Source: Phytophthora colocasiae
Taxonomy: Eukaryota; Oomycota; Peronosporomycetes; Peronosporales; Peronosporaceae
Length of the DNA stretch: 64,000 nt
Assembly (NCBI GenBank): GCA_018806915.1
Contig: JAGKQI010000045.1
Coordinates: 62,001 to 126,000 of the forward strand
Direction of reading: 5' to 3'
Both the position numbers and the translations under genes were made by a program. The stretch's first letter is position 1, and every line of letters begins with the position of its first letter. Below the pieces are notes generated by a model that had not been told where the DNA came from, did not search any database, and worked only from the letters and a program-made list of their open reading frames with translations. Positions 1-10,791 of the stretch are shown here, one piece after another.

Positions 1-1070
1 TATGTCGGGTCCTTTACTGGCGCATTATCTGCATCCAAAAACAAGATCTGGTCCAGTTCCGAATGTGCCAACGCGTACACTTTCGACGTGAATCCAACTA
101 CGAGATCGTCAGTAACTCCTTTCATGATAATGGGGCCATAGTCCTTCTCCAACGACTGCAGTACCCTCGAGTAATCCAGCGGTGCAGCTCCCATCTCCTT
201 TTCCAAGAACCACATCTCGATCGGTAGTTTGCATCCGTACTCCCTCAACAACCTAATCGTGGCATGGACACTCTGCAGCAGCTTCGGATACACCACCATG
301 ACAATCCCACGAGTTGGTTTCATATCCATATCAATATCTGTGCTATTCCTTTCCTCATCTCTTCTCGGCTGCACCACCTTCTCTTGTAGCTCTCTCGATT
401 TCGCTGCAATGAGAGCGTTCACCTGTGGTGCTACGCGAGCAAAATCGACTGCTTGACTGCACTTGAACGTAGTTTTATTCCTCAGGGAATTGCAACTGAG
501 TCTCATGGCTTGAATATCCTCTCCAGTGACTTCATCTCGCAATAAACAATATCCTGAAGCTCCAGCGAATACAATTCCTCCACAATTTAAGTCTTTAGCT
601 GGTTCTCTCGGCCCATCCGGCGAACAATTGCCTGTTTGTCTCCAGCCTACACATTTAAAGTCCGGAATATGATGACGTTTGTGCAGCTCCAATAACTCTG
701 GAGTTGTCGCTCCAATACCTCGAGTGAAGGTTGTCAACAGATTATCTGCTGAATCACTACCTGTGTCTGCGTAGAGTGCTGCATCGTAGGTCGTTCTACC
801 ATTACGTAGAACAGCACTACTCCATCTCGACATCCGCACGCGGTTGGCATCGCCCTTAAGGAAGAGCCACCAGAACAGCAAACAACCTGCGTAGAGTGCA
901 ATACCCACGTACATAAAGATGGGGTTTATGCAGCGAGGACGTGTCGAACGTGGCGAAGAGTTTGGAGAACGACGCATAGGGATTTTGACTGGAGAATGAG
1001 GTACAAGACGCAGCTCTGTTGCTGCTGGGTAGTGCGGAGCAAGCCCCGGGGCACGCGGTACCGGCGGCAT
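1..1070 (-). CDS. Mannosyltransferase-like type II membrane glycosyltransferase, partial (C-terminus beyond window)
   Basis: A continuous reading frame runs leftwards from an ATG at 1068-1070 to the window edge, giving about 356 residues without a stop. A proline/arginine-rich cytosolic tail (residues 1-50) is followed by one hydrophobic segment (about 51-71), the layout of a Golgi type II glycosyltransferase. Near the edge it has the motif LFLDADNAPVKDP, a DxD-type nucleotide-sugar/metal site seen in Mnn1/Mnn2-like (Mannosyl_trans3-type) alpha-mannosyltransferases. It is clearly a paralogue of the next gene (1354-3174), sharing the order of tail, membrane anchor, Cys-containing lumenal stem, IVMVVYPKLL-like segment and LDADN. 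The pair is a tandem duplication 283 bp apart. Donor sugar and acceptor are not shown by the sequence; a role in protein or cell-wall mannosylation is inferred. Confidence 0.8.
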   Translation of the reverse strand, partial: MPPVPRAPGLAPHYPAATELRLVPHSPVKIPMRRSPNSSPRSTRPRCINPIFMYVGIALYAGCLLFWWLFLKGDANRVRMSRWSSAVLRNGRTTYDAALYADTGSDSADNLLTTFTRGIGATTPELLELHKRHHIPDFKCVGWRQTGNCSPDGPREPAKDLNCGGIVFAGASGYCLLRDEVTGEDIQAMRLSCNSLRNKTTFKCSQAVDFARVAPQVNALIAAKSRELQEKVVQPRRDEERNSTDIDMDMKPTRGIVMVVYPKLLQSVHATIRLLREYGCKLPIEMWFLEKEMGAAPLDYSRVLQSLEKDYGPIIMKGVTDDLVVGFTSKVYALAHSELDQILFLDADNAPVKDPT

Positions 1071-1353
1071 CAGCAATTCGAAAAGTGTCTTACGCTTTGA
1101 TTAGCGAGGAATGGAGATAGTCAGATAGGTTGTGCACAAACACCGGAATAAGATTCGATACAATGGGATATTAATTTACAGCATGTTAAATGATGGCTGA
1201 AAGGTTAAGGGAAACGGAAGTGAGTACGCCTGTAACTGGATTATAGAGGTTTCGCTGGAGGAATCGGGCCTGGCACAAATGTTTTGAGACGAGGTCAGAT
1301 TTGCAGTAAATAAACTATACTTTACGCTAAAACGGACTGTAACTTCAACTTGA

Positions 1354-3174
1354 TCACTTTGCTTCCTCGCGATCACTTTGGACAATTTTCTCCACTGCAG
1401 CTTCAGGCAGCAGTGCTACTGCTTCGTGTGCATATTGCAGTAGATTTCTCTCCACATTAGGGAACGTGGTGTCTTCCCATTTGATAGTTTTATATCTTGG
1501 GGCTGTGAGCATCGATTGGCCATAGCACCACTGGGTCTCGTCGAATTCTGGCGCACCATTGAAAATCTGGACCGAGTACTTCCGCCGCAAGAAACTGTAC
1601 GGCATGTTCAGGTTCCCTACAGCCACGCGAGGGCTGTCAATCTTCTCATTCGGCGGCAAAGTGGGTTTGGAGGCTTCGAACGCAGCTTCAATTTCATCTG
1701 CATGGGGCGAAGCAGCTCGATACCTAAAGCGCTGTAGATGCGTCCAGATCAATTCATCTGGTTTGCGCTTCGCTCCGAGTCCTCCTGTCAATTTCTTGCC
1801 GTTACGGTGCAGGAATAATACTTCTCCTTCTGTATCGAACTGAATCATCGACATACCACAAAATTTCTTCTCACGCACTGTACCAGCGATTCCTGGTGGG
1901 TTGGACACCATGTGAAACGGAGTTTTAGTCTTAAGCCATGCGAGACGGAAAAGATCTTTGTCTCCATGGGCCAACTTGTATCTTGAAAACAGATTTGGGT
2001 CATGGAAGGCGAAGAGGAACAGCATTTGCAGTGCTGCTAAGCTTCGAGTCTTGTCAATCAATAATTGCCCACTCTCCTGCTCGAACATATCCACGTATGG
2101 TATACCCAATAGTTCCCATAGTAGAGATTCCTCATTAATGTTGAAAATGGTGTGGGCTGGATGCCAAAAATCAGGCCAGAAGACAGCTCCCAATTGAATA
2201 AACTCGGGTGCCAGGAACAAATAGCTTGGGTCTCTCACTGGGGTGTTATCTGCATCCAAGAACAACACGTGTTCTAAGTTTGTGTGTATGATCGCCCACA
2301 CCTTCGAGTTGAAGCCTGCTACTCTTGGATCTGTGATAGGGTGCAGGGTCAAAGGACCATATTCTTCTTGCAGTTTCTTAGGAATGTCATCCAGCAATGA
2401 AGAACCGTAGTCAAGCTCCATTTCAGCCTCAATATACCACAACTCCACTGGTAATGTACAGTTCACAGCTCGTAATGCACGAATCGTTGCGTACGCACTC
2501 ACCAACAGTTTCGGATAGATCACCATCAAAATACCTTCACTCTTCACGCTTGTCAACGTATTTTGATCGCTAGATTCTTTCTCCTTTTCAATTTCCAGCG
2601 TCAACTTCGCCACTTCCCATTGGAAATCCACAAAATCGCCAGCATGACGACAACTCAGCATTACGCTGGGGTGAAGTGTATCACACCCCGTGTGCATCAC
2701 CTGAATCTGTTGCCCCGTTTCCTCCACCTCCATAAGACAATAACCACCAACTCCTCCTCGTACAAACTGGTCACAGCCTCGATCCTTGGTGGGTATTTCA
2801 GCCGCCTGCAGGTTGCAACTGTCGGTCTGTCTCCATCCGATGCACCGTAAGTCCGGCAGTCTGCTTCCAGACTCCAATAGCTGCTTCATCCATTTATTCT
2901 CTGCTACAATTGCTTCACTGTGTTCTGCTTGTCGTCTCAATTGCTGAATCAACTGCGGACTTAATCGCACGTCGTTGGAGTCTGAAGACGAATTCGTGCC
3001 GAATGTGCCACGAAAACTCAAACCCCACACTACGAAACCCAACGCATAGAGGCCAATGACCGAAAAAAGCGTCAATACACCAACACGAGGACCATTTCGA
3101 GGAGAATTCGGTGGTGTGAATGGTAATATGTATCGCTTGTTCAGACCAATTGTACGTTCATGCCGCGATGTCAT
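1354..3174 (-). CDS. Mannosyltransferase-like type II membrane glycosyltransferase
   Basis: This is a 606-residue protein read from the ATG at 3172-3174. The frame stays open upstream to 3438, but that extension would overlap the start of the divergent gene at 3323 and would put about 88 extra residues before the short basic/proline-rich tail shared with the paralogue, so the internal ATG is preferred. Residues 31-53 form a single membrane anchor. The lumenal part has a Cys-rich stem, and the DxD-like motif LFLDADNTPVRDP lies at about residues 304-316, as in Mnn1/Mnn2/TTP1-type alpha-mannosyltransferases. The expected location is the Golgi lumen, adding mannose from GDP-mannose; this is family knowledge, not shown here. 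It is tandem with the paralogue at 1-1070. The 148 bp to the divergent gene must hold both promoters. Confidence 0.85.
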   Translation of the reverse strand: MTSRHERTIGLNKRYILPFTPPNSPRNGPRVGVLTLFSVIGLYALGFVVWGLSFRGTFGTNSSSDSNDVRLSPQLIQQLRRQAEHSEAIVAENKWMKQLLESGSRLPDLRCIGWRQTDSCNLQAAEIPTKDRGCDQFVRGGVGGYCLMEVEETGQQIQVMHTGCDTLHPSVMLSCRHAGDFVDFQWEVAKLTLEIEKEKESSDQNTLTSVKSEGILMVIYPKLLVSAYATIRALRAVNCTLPVELWYIEAEMELDYGSSLLDDIPKKLQEEYGPLTLHPITDPRVAGFNSKVWAIIHTNLEHVLFLDADNTPVRDPSYLFLAPEFIQLGAVFWPDFWHPAHTIFNINEESLLWELLGIPYVDMFEQESGQLLIDKTRSLAALQMLFLFAFHDPNLFSRYKLAHGDKDLFRLAWLKTKTPFHMVSNPPGIAGTVREKKFCGMSMIQFDTEGEVLFLHRNGKKLTGGLGAKRKPDELIWTHLQRFRYRAASPHADEIEAAFEASKPTLPPNEKIDSPRVAVGNLNMPYSFLRRKYSVQIFNGAPEFDETQWCYGQSMLTAPRYKTIKWEDTTFPNVERNLLQYAHEAVALLPEAAVEKIVQSDREEAK

Positions 3175-3322
3175 CGAGAGGAGCCCAAATGCAAAGTGGA
3201 CAGTGTGACGTGGGAGTGATGTACTTTGTGTATGCCACATAACGACAACTTCCTGACCATCACTCTGCACTTCAATGCGCGGAGCTAAAAATGGTGCCCG
3301 CACGCTGTAGTCGGCTCTTGTC

Positions 3323-6300
3323 ATGGAGGAGGCTCCTGTGCTTGAGCTCTCAGAGTCCGAGAGGGAGGAATACGATGGCAAGAAGGCGATGATAGCGCTA
3401 CAGAGAGCACTCAATGGAGCGGGGGCGTGGATGGTCACTACAGTACGGGATCAACGCAAATGTGACTACCCACTTTTACCTATAGACATGCCGGCTAATA
3501 TTCGCGATAAAGTGGCCAAAATTCTGCTGGAGAGAGGAGGAAAAGAGAAAGTTGCTGCGGAGATTGTGGATCCCAAAGCACCGTGGCACCAGCAATTGGA
3601 GCAGCACGTAGCGCGACTGATGCAGCAGATGAGAGCCCAACCGCAACAGTTTAGAGAACTGTTGATGATGGCCGCGTTAGAGTCGAGTAGTGACTGCGTC
3701 GTGAAAGCCACATCGTTCGTGGATGTTCGTAGAGCTTGTCGGCGAATACGCCGCGCTGCCATGGCGTTGGGTGAGGAGATTTTCTTCATGGTTCGAGCAT
3801 TTGTACGGCGCAGTGAGGTCCAAGGTGTTCTTCCGCAAGAAGCGCAGGTTGTTCGCTTGGCGTCTTTGTATAAGTTGGAGCTACGACGACACGTGACGAT
3901 CAGTGCAGTAATGGGGATTATTCAACACGCTGACAGTGATCGCTCTGCGTCTGCTGACAAGCTTGACTTTGGCACCAACACAGCACCAAACAAGCACATC
4001 CATCCACTGCTACGACGGTCCGCGAGAAGTGCTGATGTCACACGTAAGGGTTCGAGTAGACACGATTTGGATGCTTCCGCTCGAGCATCCAGCGCTCCAG
4101 CAGATGCTAGCCGTCAGAGCCAGCAAAGTGCAGATCCTGACAAGGTGAAGTCGGTTCATGCATTCAAACTCCAAGCTCTGGAGCGGCTTCTTTCAAAATC
4201 TTGGCAGAGTAGAAAGTCGTTCACCGTTCGGTCGCTGCAAACCGCTCCACGAAGTCCCAGTAAGCTGTCCGATGAAACCTTAGCACAAATCCAAGAACGA
4301 GTGACGGCGTTCCTGTACAACCGAAGCCGTGAAAACTACCCACTTTGGAGTGATCCACCAATGTCAAGGGAAGAAACTGCACGGCATCTGCGTACGTTCG
4401 TAGCAACACTTTTGACTACACCGTTGTTGCAAGGATTAGCCATTGACCAGCTTCTTGAGGTGGCGAGGGCCGCGAGGTGGCAATTTCTAGCCCCTGGTGG
4501 TACCCTTTGCGAACAAAATACCGAGATCGAGGCACTTGTTGTTGTTATGGACGGAACGTTATCGTCTTTGGCCATATCCGAGTCGGTATCAGGTCCCAAT
4601 AGCCCTCCTCCAGGCAGAGAAGTTAACATGTCAGCTCCGCTGTGCCTAGGAGAGCTCGGGATGGTTCGTAATACAGAGCGCTGGACACAAACGCTGACAG
4701 CTCAGTCACTTGAAGGTGTCAAAGCCTTGTTGGTCTCTAAACTGACGTTTGACGCACTTCTGCACCGGTTCTTCAGTGGTAACAAGACTATTCCACCAGG
4801 TTTTGCTGCAGTAGCAAATATTTTCCAGCCACGACGACCATCTTCGTCCCCAGCAGTTGCTAGACGTCTCGCGCGTTCCCTTCGGTCTGCGTATCGCCCC
4901 TCAACAGCAGCTCCATCTGTAATGGAGGCTAATATCAGTAGATGGCATGAAGTCCGAGACGAGAAACTGCGAGATTATCGAGCTGGACTTGAGGCGGAAC
5001 AACGAGCTGCTGCACTTGAAGCACTGCAAAGAGCAATGGAAGCGCTATCTTCAACGTCACCCAACGATCAAGACGGTGAGGGATTTCCTGGGAATTCGAC
5101 CTCGGAGTTTTCAGCAGACAAAGATCCGTGGTCACGCTACGAGGCGTATCCGCATTACGATTCAAGATCAAGTTATCGTGATACTTCAAATCCCGAACGT
5201 GACGATCTAGTCGAGAATTCTCACAGTTCTGTTGACCCCCCACAGCCGGGAGGACTGATATCTTCGACGGAGTATGCAGAACAACTCCGAGAGTTTTACC
5301 GGGGTTTGAACGCTCGACGATCTGTCGTGCGATCTCGACTCGCTTTTAGCGCACCATCGGATCAAATGGTTCAGCTGAGCCCTGAACGAAAACCTAGCAT
5401 TGTAGCACCTGTCGAAAGCAGTCCTATCACGAAAAACCCCGTCGCTAGCGCTACTCCCGCTGTATCTACAATGCCTGAAACTGAATGGTGGGTAGCGGAG
5501 GACGAAGGAAGAGAAAACTATGAGCTCCCTTCAGGAACTGAGCTCGGGACACCTCTTGACGGAGCCTTACACACTTTGCCTACTGCTGGACCCCGGAGTC
5601 GTGAACATATTCAGAGCTCTTTCAATTCTTCAAAGCGTGACAGCCTCTCAACAGCACCACCTTCACCGCCGAAGGAAATTCTCTCGCCATTGGCATCTCC
5701 ACACAAGGTTGATATCGAATCGCTCTACCAAGTTCTTGAAGAAGATAAAGGTACCGGAAGATCTTCAATCGACAGTGACCACGAGCAAATTAGTGTTCCA
5801 GAAACAAATGAGTCGGATTCCGAATCTCCATCAACGACACCACCGAAAAACCAGGAAGAGGATTCTAAAGAAGCGACCTCCACGCAAGCTCGGAAGTCAG
5901 CGTTGAACATTTTACTGGCCAGACAGTCAACAGCTAAAATGGCGAAACACAGTAAACTTCTCGACAAGGAGACGGCTGAGCAAATCCTCATTCAGAAACA
6001 CTTTGCAGACTCGTCGAGCTTAAAGGGGTTAAGCTCTCCGAGCAATCGACGGCAATCTGTGCGGCCTCAATTATCACTGCCGACCAATCCAGAGCTCCAC
6101 CCAAGCCACAGCCACGCACCACTTCCTTTACGAGTAGATCTCCAACGTCGAATGGATTCTGTGCTAAACGATTTATTGCTGCCACCCAAGACGAAGCTGG
6201 ATCTCGTGCTCAAGTACACTCACGCTGACTATTATGATCAATTCTCGATGGCAGTCCAGCTCTGGGAACGAGTACAAGGAGCTATAACTTGGCGAGAACG

Positions 6301-7201
6301 AATCATGAAGTCGTTATGGGACTTCGAACTGCTAGCAAGTGATCCACGACGTCATTTCCGTTCAATTTCCACTCATCGGTTGCGTGAAGAGAAGGAGCGT
6401 GATGTGCTTTTCTACAAGTTAAACCAAGCCTCCAATGCTTGCCTGGATTCCATGGACGAGCTCTGGCGATGCTGTGGAGACACTGTATGCCTGGGGGAGC
6501 GATCGTACCGTGATAAAATGAAGAAAGACTACACGGAATTGCTGTACGAAGTAGAACAAGAGAGGCTTCGTATTATTTACGATGGAGTTCGACCGCACGT
6601 TGCCCCAGCCGTTGATGAAAACGAAGTTGGAGTGGATTCATTATCTGGGGGCCGGCCTTCTTCCGGGCGTATGCTGATCAACGTGAAAATGCCGACCGTA
6701 GGAGTTAACCCTCCATCTCTCGCTCGACGTCGCCCACTGAGCAAGAAGGATGGCATTTCTCCCAAGATTTCACCTGGAAATAATCAAGGCGAAACTACTA
6801 CGTCGACCTCGCCCCAATTTGCAATCGACGGAGTAAATGCTGATCCAACAAGCTCACGCTTCAGCCTCATCACTCCTCGCGAATCCATCTTTATTCCAAT
6901 TACATGTAGTTCTAAGGAAGAACAATCGACAAAACCAGAGCAAAATAGCAGAGCGTCACGCGTTACAGTCCAAGTGCAACAACATCGCCAATCTGAACTT
7001 GCAGCTCTAAGCAAACAGCTTGAGCAGAAGCCAGAAGAACCCGAGGAGTTAACGCCATCAAATCAAGCAGTTCGTCCTCCAGAGAAAACCTTTGTCGCTC
7101 CAACAAAAGAAGCAGAAAAATCGGCGGCTCGATCGAAACAACAAGAAGATCGTGCATCTCTCCGAGAAATGTTTCAGCAGTTTATGAACCGGTCGAGATG
7201 A
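3323..7201 (+). CDS. Large cyclic-nucleotide-binding-domain protein of unknown role
   Basis: A single exon of 1292 residues starts at ATG 3323. Residues about 355-485 resemble a cNMP-binding/RmlC-like jelly roll, with a run like 'TPLLQGLAIDQLLEVA', then 'PGGTLCEQ', and a later 'CLGELGM' in the position of the phosphate-binding cassette. The canonical Arg of that cassette is not evident, so ligand binding is uncertain. The middle (about 500-880) is Ser/Pro-rich and looks disordered. A second conserved-looking helical region (about 935-1085) contains 'LLPPKTKLDLVLKY' and several W/RE-rich helices. The end is charged and ends in an 'MFQQFMNRSR'-like helix. No catalytic domain or membrane segment is visible. 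It converges with the coiled-coil gene on the other strand, with only 3 bp between stops. A flagellar or cytoskeletal role is possible but unproven. Confidence 0.8.
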   Translation: MEEAPVLELSESEREEYDGKKAMIALQRALNGAGAWMVTTVRDQRKCDYPLLPIDMPANIRDKVAKILLERGGKEKVAAEIVDPKAPWHQQLEQHVARLMQQMRAQPQQFRELLMMAALESSSDCVVKATSFVDVRRACRRIRRAAMALGEEIFFMVRAFVRRSEVQGVLPQEAQVVRLASLYKLELRRHVTISAVMGIIQHADSDRSASADKLDFGTNTAPNKHIHPLLRRSARSADVTRKGSSRHDLDASARASSAPADASRQSQQSADPDKVKSVHAFKLQALERLLSKSWQSRKSFTVRSLQTAPRSPSKLSDETLAQIQERVTAFLYNRSRENYPLWSDPPMSREETARHLRTFVATLLTTPLLQGLAIDQLLEVARAARWQFLAPGGTLCEQNTEIEALVVVMDGTLSSLAISESVSGPNSPPPGREVNMSAPLCLGELGMVRNTERWTQTLTAQSLEGVKALLVSKLTFDALLHRFFSGNKTIPPGFAAVANIFQPRRPSSSPAVARRLARSLRSAYRPSTAAPSVMEANISRWHEVRDEKLRDYRAGLEAEQRAAALEALQRAMEALSSTSPNDQDGEGFPGNSTSEFSADKDPWSRYEAYPHYDSRSSYRDTSNPERDDLVENSHSSVDPPQPGGLISSTEYAEQLREFYRGLNARRSVVRSRLAFSAPSDQMVQLSPERKPSIVAPVESSPITKNPVASATPAVSTMPETEWWVAEDEGRENYELPSGTELGTPLDGALHTLPTAGPRSREHIQSSFNSSKRDSLSTAPPSPPKEILSPLASPHKVDIESLYQVLEEDKGTGRSSIDSDHEQISVPETNESDSESPSTTPPKNQEEDSKEATSTQARKSALNILLARQSTAKMAKHSKLLDKETAEQILIQKHFADSSSLKGLSSPSNRRQSVRPQLSLPTNPELHPSHSHAPLPLRVDLQRRMDSVLNDLLLPPKTKLDLVLKYTHADYYDQFSMAVQLWERVQGAITWRERIMKSLWDFELLASDPRRHFRSISTHRLREEKERDVLFYKLNQASNACLDSMDELWRCCGDTVCLGERSYRDKMKKDYTELLYEVEQERLRIIYDGVRPHVAPAVDENEVGVDSLSGGRPSSGRMLINVKMPTVGVNPPSLARRRPLSKKDGISPKISPGNNQGETTTSTSPQFAIDGVNADPTSSRFSLITPRESIFIPITCSSKEEQSTKPEQNSRASRVTVQVQQHRQSELAALSKQLEQKPEEPEELTPSNQAVRPPEKTFVAPTKEAEKSAARSKQQEDRASLREMFQQFMNRSR

Positions 7202-7204
7202 AAA

Positions 7205-8583
7205 TCAAGGTGACCGAGGAAAGCGAACTCGTTCACCAAACGGTTCACGACTACGGGGATGAGATTCGACAGCCAGTCGACCCAGCTGCATCTCCACGAG
7301 TTCAAGATTGTGCTCGTACGCCTCGCCTCGACGTGCAAACCAGTCCAAAAAGCGCGTACTCAGCTCGACGTGCTTCTGCAGCTCCTCGAAACGTGTCAAA
7401 AGGTCTTTCACATCCGACGAGAGTGTTTTGTGAGCTGAATACGTAGCTTTGGCGGAAACTTGGTGATTCAATTTGGCCAACTGGGCGTTTGTTTCCATCC
7501 GAGAGGCCTTCTCACGCAGTGACTTCTGCAGGACAGCAGAAATGTGAGCCACTGGGCCCTGGTAGCAATAAATAAATGCATCGGATGCCAAGACTAACCT
7601 CAAAGTGACGGTGCTGCTGTTGGAGTTGCGTGGTTAACGATCCAGCACTCGAGTGGAATTTCGCCGAAAGTGTGCGTAACGCTGCTTCACGGGTAGCTGC
7701 GGCCGTTTTGATCTCTTCAAGAACCTGCTGCAGATTATCGGTCGTATTGTCCAGCCGTTGGATTTTTGGGACGTCAACTTGGTCATGGCGATCCTCGATA
7801 TCCTCGAGCATATGCTGCAGGTCGTTCGAGTGGTTTCGAATCGCTTCCAGCTCGATTTGGTGACTCTCCCGTTGCGAGTCAAGGCGAGAAACCGCACGTC
7901 CGAGCTCTTCCTGCTGCAACTGTACGCTTTTTACTTGTGCCGACAGCTGTGTTGCCATGGGACGGAAGCCATGGATCTGGACTAACACGCCATCTAACCG
8001 CGTTGACTCTGACTACCAAGTGATAGGAACACGCATAAACACAGCCAAGGTTAATCTAGTTGTAGTTGCAGCCTTCAGCTACACCGATTAGTACCTTGTC
8101 CATCTTGGAGGCCAGTCGTCTATCAACATTCTCTACCCTCTCATGAAGCTCGTTCTGCTCTGTCTGCAGGCATTGAACAAGCTTCAAAGGGGTAAACTCA
8201 CTTCGAAGTTCTTTTCCGAGCTGTTGGGTGCTCGTTTTGGCTCGGACTTCGACGTCGCGAACCTCTTGACGATCGGCTTTGCCTCGGATATGCTGCTTAA
8301 TATCCTCCAATTGCCGTTGAGTTGCAGTGTGGAATTGTGTCAACGCAACGAGGCCATTCTCCGTGCTTTGCACACGAGGTTCGAGCGGCGTCACGACAGC
8401 ACGGAGAGCTGCGCATTCTGCTACCGTTTGCCGCTGCGTGGACTGCAGAACGCGCAGAGTTTCCTGCAACTCGTGGATCTGACCAGCCTGTGCGTTTAAC
8501 ACGGATACGAGACGGTGGATCGGGGCCTCCGCTGCCTTCGTGTCGAAGATATCGGCGACCTGAAGTAGCGCGGAGGTGTTCAT
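7205..8583 (-). CDS. Coiled-coil protein, three exons
   Basis: Three open segments on the minus strand join in phase 0 at consensus splice sites: exon 1 8095-8583, intron 7977-8094 (GTACTAAT...TTAGTCCAG), exon 2 7599-7976, intron 7526-7598 (GTTAGTCT...CCTGCAG), exon 3 7205-7525. The spliced product is 395 residues. The start is the ATG at 8581-8583; a CCAAT box (ATTGG on plus) lies about 35 bp upstream. Nearly the whole protein is heptad-like (Leu, Gln, Glu, Lys, Arg), for example the stretches around LQETLRVLQSTQ, LEDIKQHIRGK, LQHMLEDIEDRHDQV and LTRFEELQKHVEL, and no enzyme motif is seen. It is probably a structural coiled-coil component, cytoskeletal or flagellar by resemblance only. It is convergent with the cNMP-domain gene. 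Confidence 0.8.
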
Positions 8584-9725
8584 ATTGGGGTTTGCGACTG
8601 TTAAAGATCTTTAATCAGGACTTGTGATTGGTTGAAATACGGGTTTAACACAAGCTGAAGCTATCTTTCACGAAGGTTACAGTCAAGTACATGTGGCTCG
8701 GTCTGTACAGATGAACGTCCCCATCATTAGATCATGAGAGCAATCACCGTCAACTGGACAAGATGGCGCCTGGGTCTGTTGTTGGAGATCACTATGGTAG
8801 TCTATGGACCTGCTTGGAAATGCGGGAGAAGCGGACACGTGGTTTCTATCAAGCGCAATCACGAGTTCAATCGTGGAAGCCCTAGCAGTTGAGCGAAGCG
8901 TTGGCCAACGTTGTATCCGCTCTGGTCCTCTGGCTCCAGAGTCTTTGGAGTCCAGAGGGCTCAGGCCAAGTGCTCGAAAAATAGAGCCATGCTCTCTGTA
9001 GAAAGCTGGTTTGGTACGATAGTAGCGTAGTGTGCATCCTGCCTGACAACCGTGGACTCTAAACGCCACGTTGGTCCCAATGGTATCAGGCGTTTCCACC
9101 GTTTTCTACGGATCCTGGCGACTGAACTGAGCTCGTTATAGTGTCCAGCCCCAGCGCTCCATTTGCGGTGATGCACGTTCTGTGGTGTCCAGTGCTATAT
9201 GTAACTAAATGTCTTGTAGGAAAGCCGAGCATCTCATCTCTGCCGGAAAACTCATGAACTGTAAGTGGGACACAGTATCGAGTATCCAGGCACTTCGAAC
9301 GAAGTTTGTTGCCGGAGTCCACGCAAAAAGTACCTTTGAGCTCTGTTTTCAACTGGCCACTTCAGTCCGATGTGGGTCAGTGGAATCCGGTGCGAATTAT
9401 GGCAGTGATTTATCAAAGACATGGACAGCCTCCCAGGCCGCATTTGATTTATCGGTTCATTGCCCGTGAAAGGCTAAAGAGCTCGATGCAAGCGCCAAGG
9501 CGATCACAGAGGCCTTGTTCCGGGCTTTCGACATTTTCAACATGTGGCTTCACTATCAACGCCCGCGTGTCACCAGACGCATCCCACAGCTGCGACCACC
9601 AGCCGGTTTTAAACCAATCCCGCACATCTGACCTTTCTCTTGTCGTCTTTCTATCTTTTTGTATTGCAAACTAACTTGAACCTGTACGTGTCGCTGTAGC
9701 TTTTCGCTGGCGAGCGGACGCGATG
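8584..9725. other. Intergenic stretch without a supported gene
   Basis: About 1.1 kb between the coiled-coil gene and the PX gene. Several overlapping open frames of 60-138 codons occur on both strands, but none has a domain, splice continuity or residue composition that stands out. A CCAAT box (GATTGGTT) near 8625 fits the promoter of the leftward gene. Nothing else is recognised. Confidence 0.5.
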
Positions 9726-9741
9726 GCTCATTCCCCAATTC
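9726..9741 (+). promoter_or_regulatory. Oomycete initiator plus flanking promoter region (Inr/FPR)
   Basis: GCTCATTCCCCAATTC matches the oomycete core-promoter consensus (GCTCATTYYNCAWTTT-like). It sits 40-55 bp upstream of the PX-domain ATG at 9781, the usual distance for transcription start in these organisms. Confidence 0.65.
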
Positions 9742-9780
9742 TCTCAATACTGCGCAAGTTGTTCCTCGCAATACATTACG

Positions 9781-10443
9781 ATGGTCACAACAGCCCGAGC
9801 CAAGTGTGTTTCCATGGACGTCTCCACACAATACGCGCCGGACCTTTGCACACTACAAGTTAAAGTGGGCGAATTGCGTCTTTCGGATGATGGCACATGG
9901 CTCTACCTACTCCAAGTGACCTGCGGCCGTGCACGTTGGCAAGTTTCCAAGCGCTACAGCGAGATCCGCGAGCTGTGGCTGGAGCTCAGCAAGAGTCTGA
10001 GTGACAACGACACACAGAGCTCCTGTACCGAACACTGCCACTTCCTGGCAGGCTTCGAACAGGACAAGTTCCCGAAGAAGCACTTGCTGCTCACTCAGCA
10101 CAAGCTCGAAGCGCGTGCGAGTGAATTGGACCAGTTCTTCCTCAAGCTAGCGATGCGACTCAACCTCTGTAACCCGATCGAACTGCAGACCTGTCGTCTA
10201 CGTGGATGTGAGCTACTGGAGCTCATTTCCAAGTTCTTCGAGGTGGACGCCGAGCAGACCAAGGGTTTAACCAAGAGCTTCTCGCGCAGCATCTCCATGC
10301 AGCGTGAGGCACCGCGTCACGACCAGCACTTTACCAAGAAGCGACGTGGCAGTATGTCTGTCAATGTCGGTATAGGCCTAAGCCGACGATTCTCTTTCGG
10401 ATTCCAGGAACGTCACAGTGCTGTGGCCGCTCTAGCCCAGTGA
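9781..10443 (+). CDS. PX (Phox homology) domain protein
   Basis: A single exon of 220 residues starts at ATG 9781, just downstream of an oomycete Inr. Residues about 20-155 form a PX domain: a beta-rich start, 'WQVSKRYSEIREL' with the R-Y pair at 58-59 that in PX domains contacts the 3-phosphate, a Pro/Lys loop 'FPKKHLL' at 97-103, and the closing helix 'RASELDQFFLKL' with the Arg that in the family binds the phosphoinositide head group. The tail (about 160-220) is basic and Ser-rich. PX domains target proteins to endosomal membranes through PI3P; a small sorting-nexin-like or adaptor role is inferred. No BAR or other second domain is present. Confidence 0.85.
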   Translation: MVTTARAKCVSMDVSTQYAPDLCTLQVKVGELRLSDDGTWLYLLQVTCGRARWQVSKRYSEIRELWLELSKSLSDNDTQSSCTEHCHFLAGFEQDKFPKKHLLLTQHKLEARASELDQFFLKLAMRLNLCNPIELQTCRLRGCELLELISKFFEVDAEQTKGLTKSFSRSISMQREAPRHDQHFTKKRRGSMSVNVGIGLSRRFSFGFQERHSAVAALAQ

Positions 10444-10791
10444 GGACCTTCGAGACGCGCTACTATTTTATTTGAGGTAGATATTCTAGACCCGAAACGG
10501 CCAGTCGGCTAGCTATTTAGCGTCGTTCAACACGCACCACCTTCATCCTTTTATTGCTTTCTTTGACTTTGAACGTTCATGCTGGATTTTGCTCATGTCA
10601 ACCGGAGACATACCGGACACACACCAAGCAAGTAATGCGTAGGAACAGTAGCAAAACCAACTGCAATGGCCTTCAAGGCACTAACGAACTCGTCGCATCA
10701 GCAAGTATGGCTCCAAATTGACACATTGGAACATGGGGTTCTACAAATTCAGCGACATGGCTACATGTTCTATCCATACTACTAGTACGAT
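10444..10791. other. Convergent 3' intergenic region
   Basis: A 348-bp stretch between the stop codons of the PX gene (plus) and the release-factor gene (minus). It must hold both 3' UTRs and polyadenylation signals. No ORF, repeat or RNA gene is recognised. Confidence 0.5.

Noticed and set aside
3175..3438. 88-residue N-terminal extension of the second glycosyltransferase
   Set aside because: Would overlap the coding start of the divergent gene at 3323 and is absent from the paralogue at 1-1070.
8683..9099. 138-codon minus-strand open frame between the coiled-coil and PX genes
   Set aside because: No domain, overlapping frames of similar length on both strands, no promoter motif, composition not protein-like.
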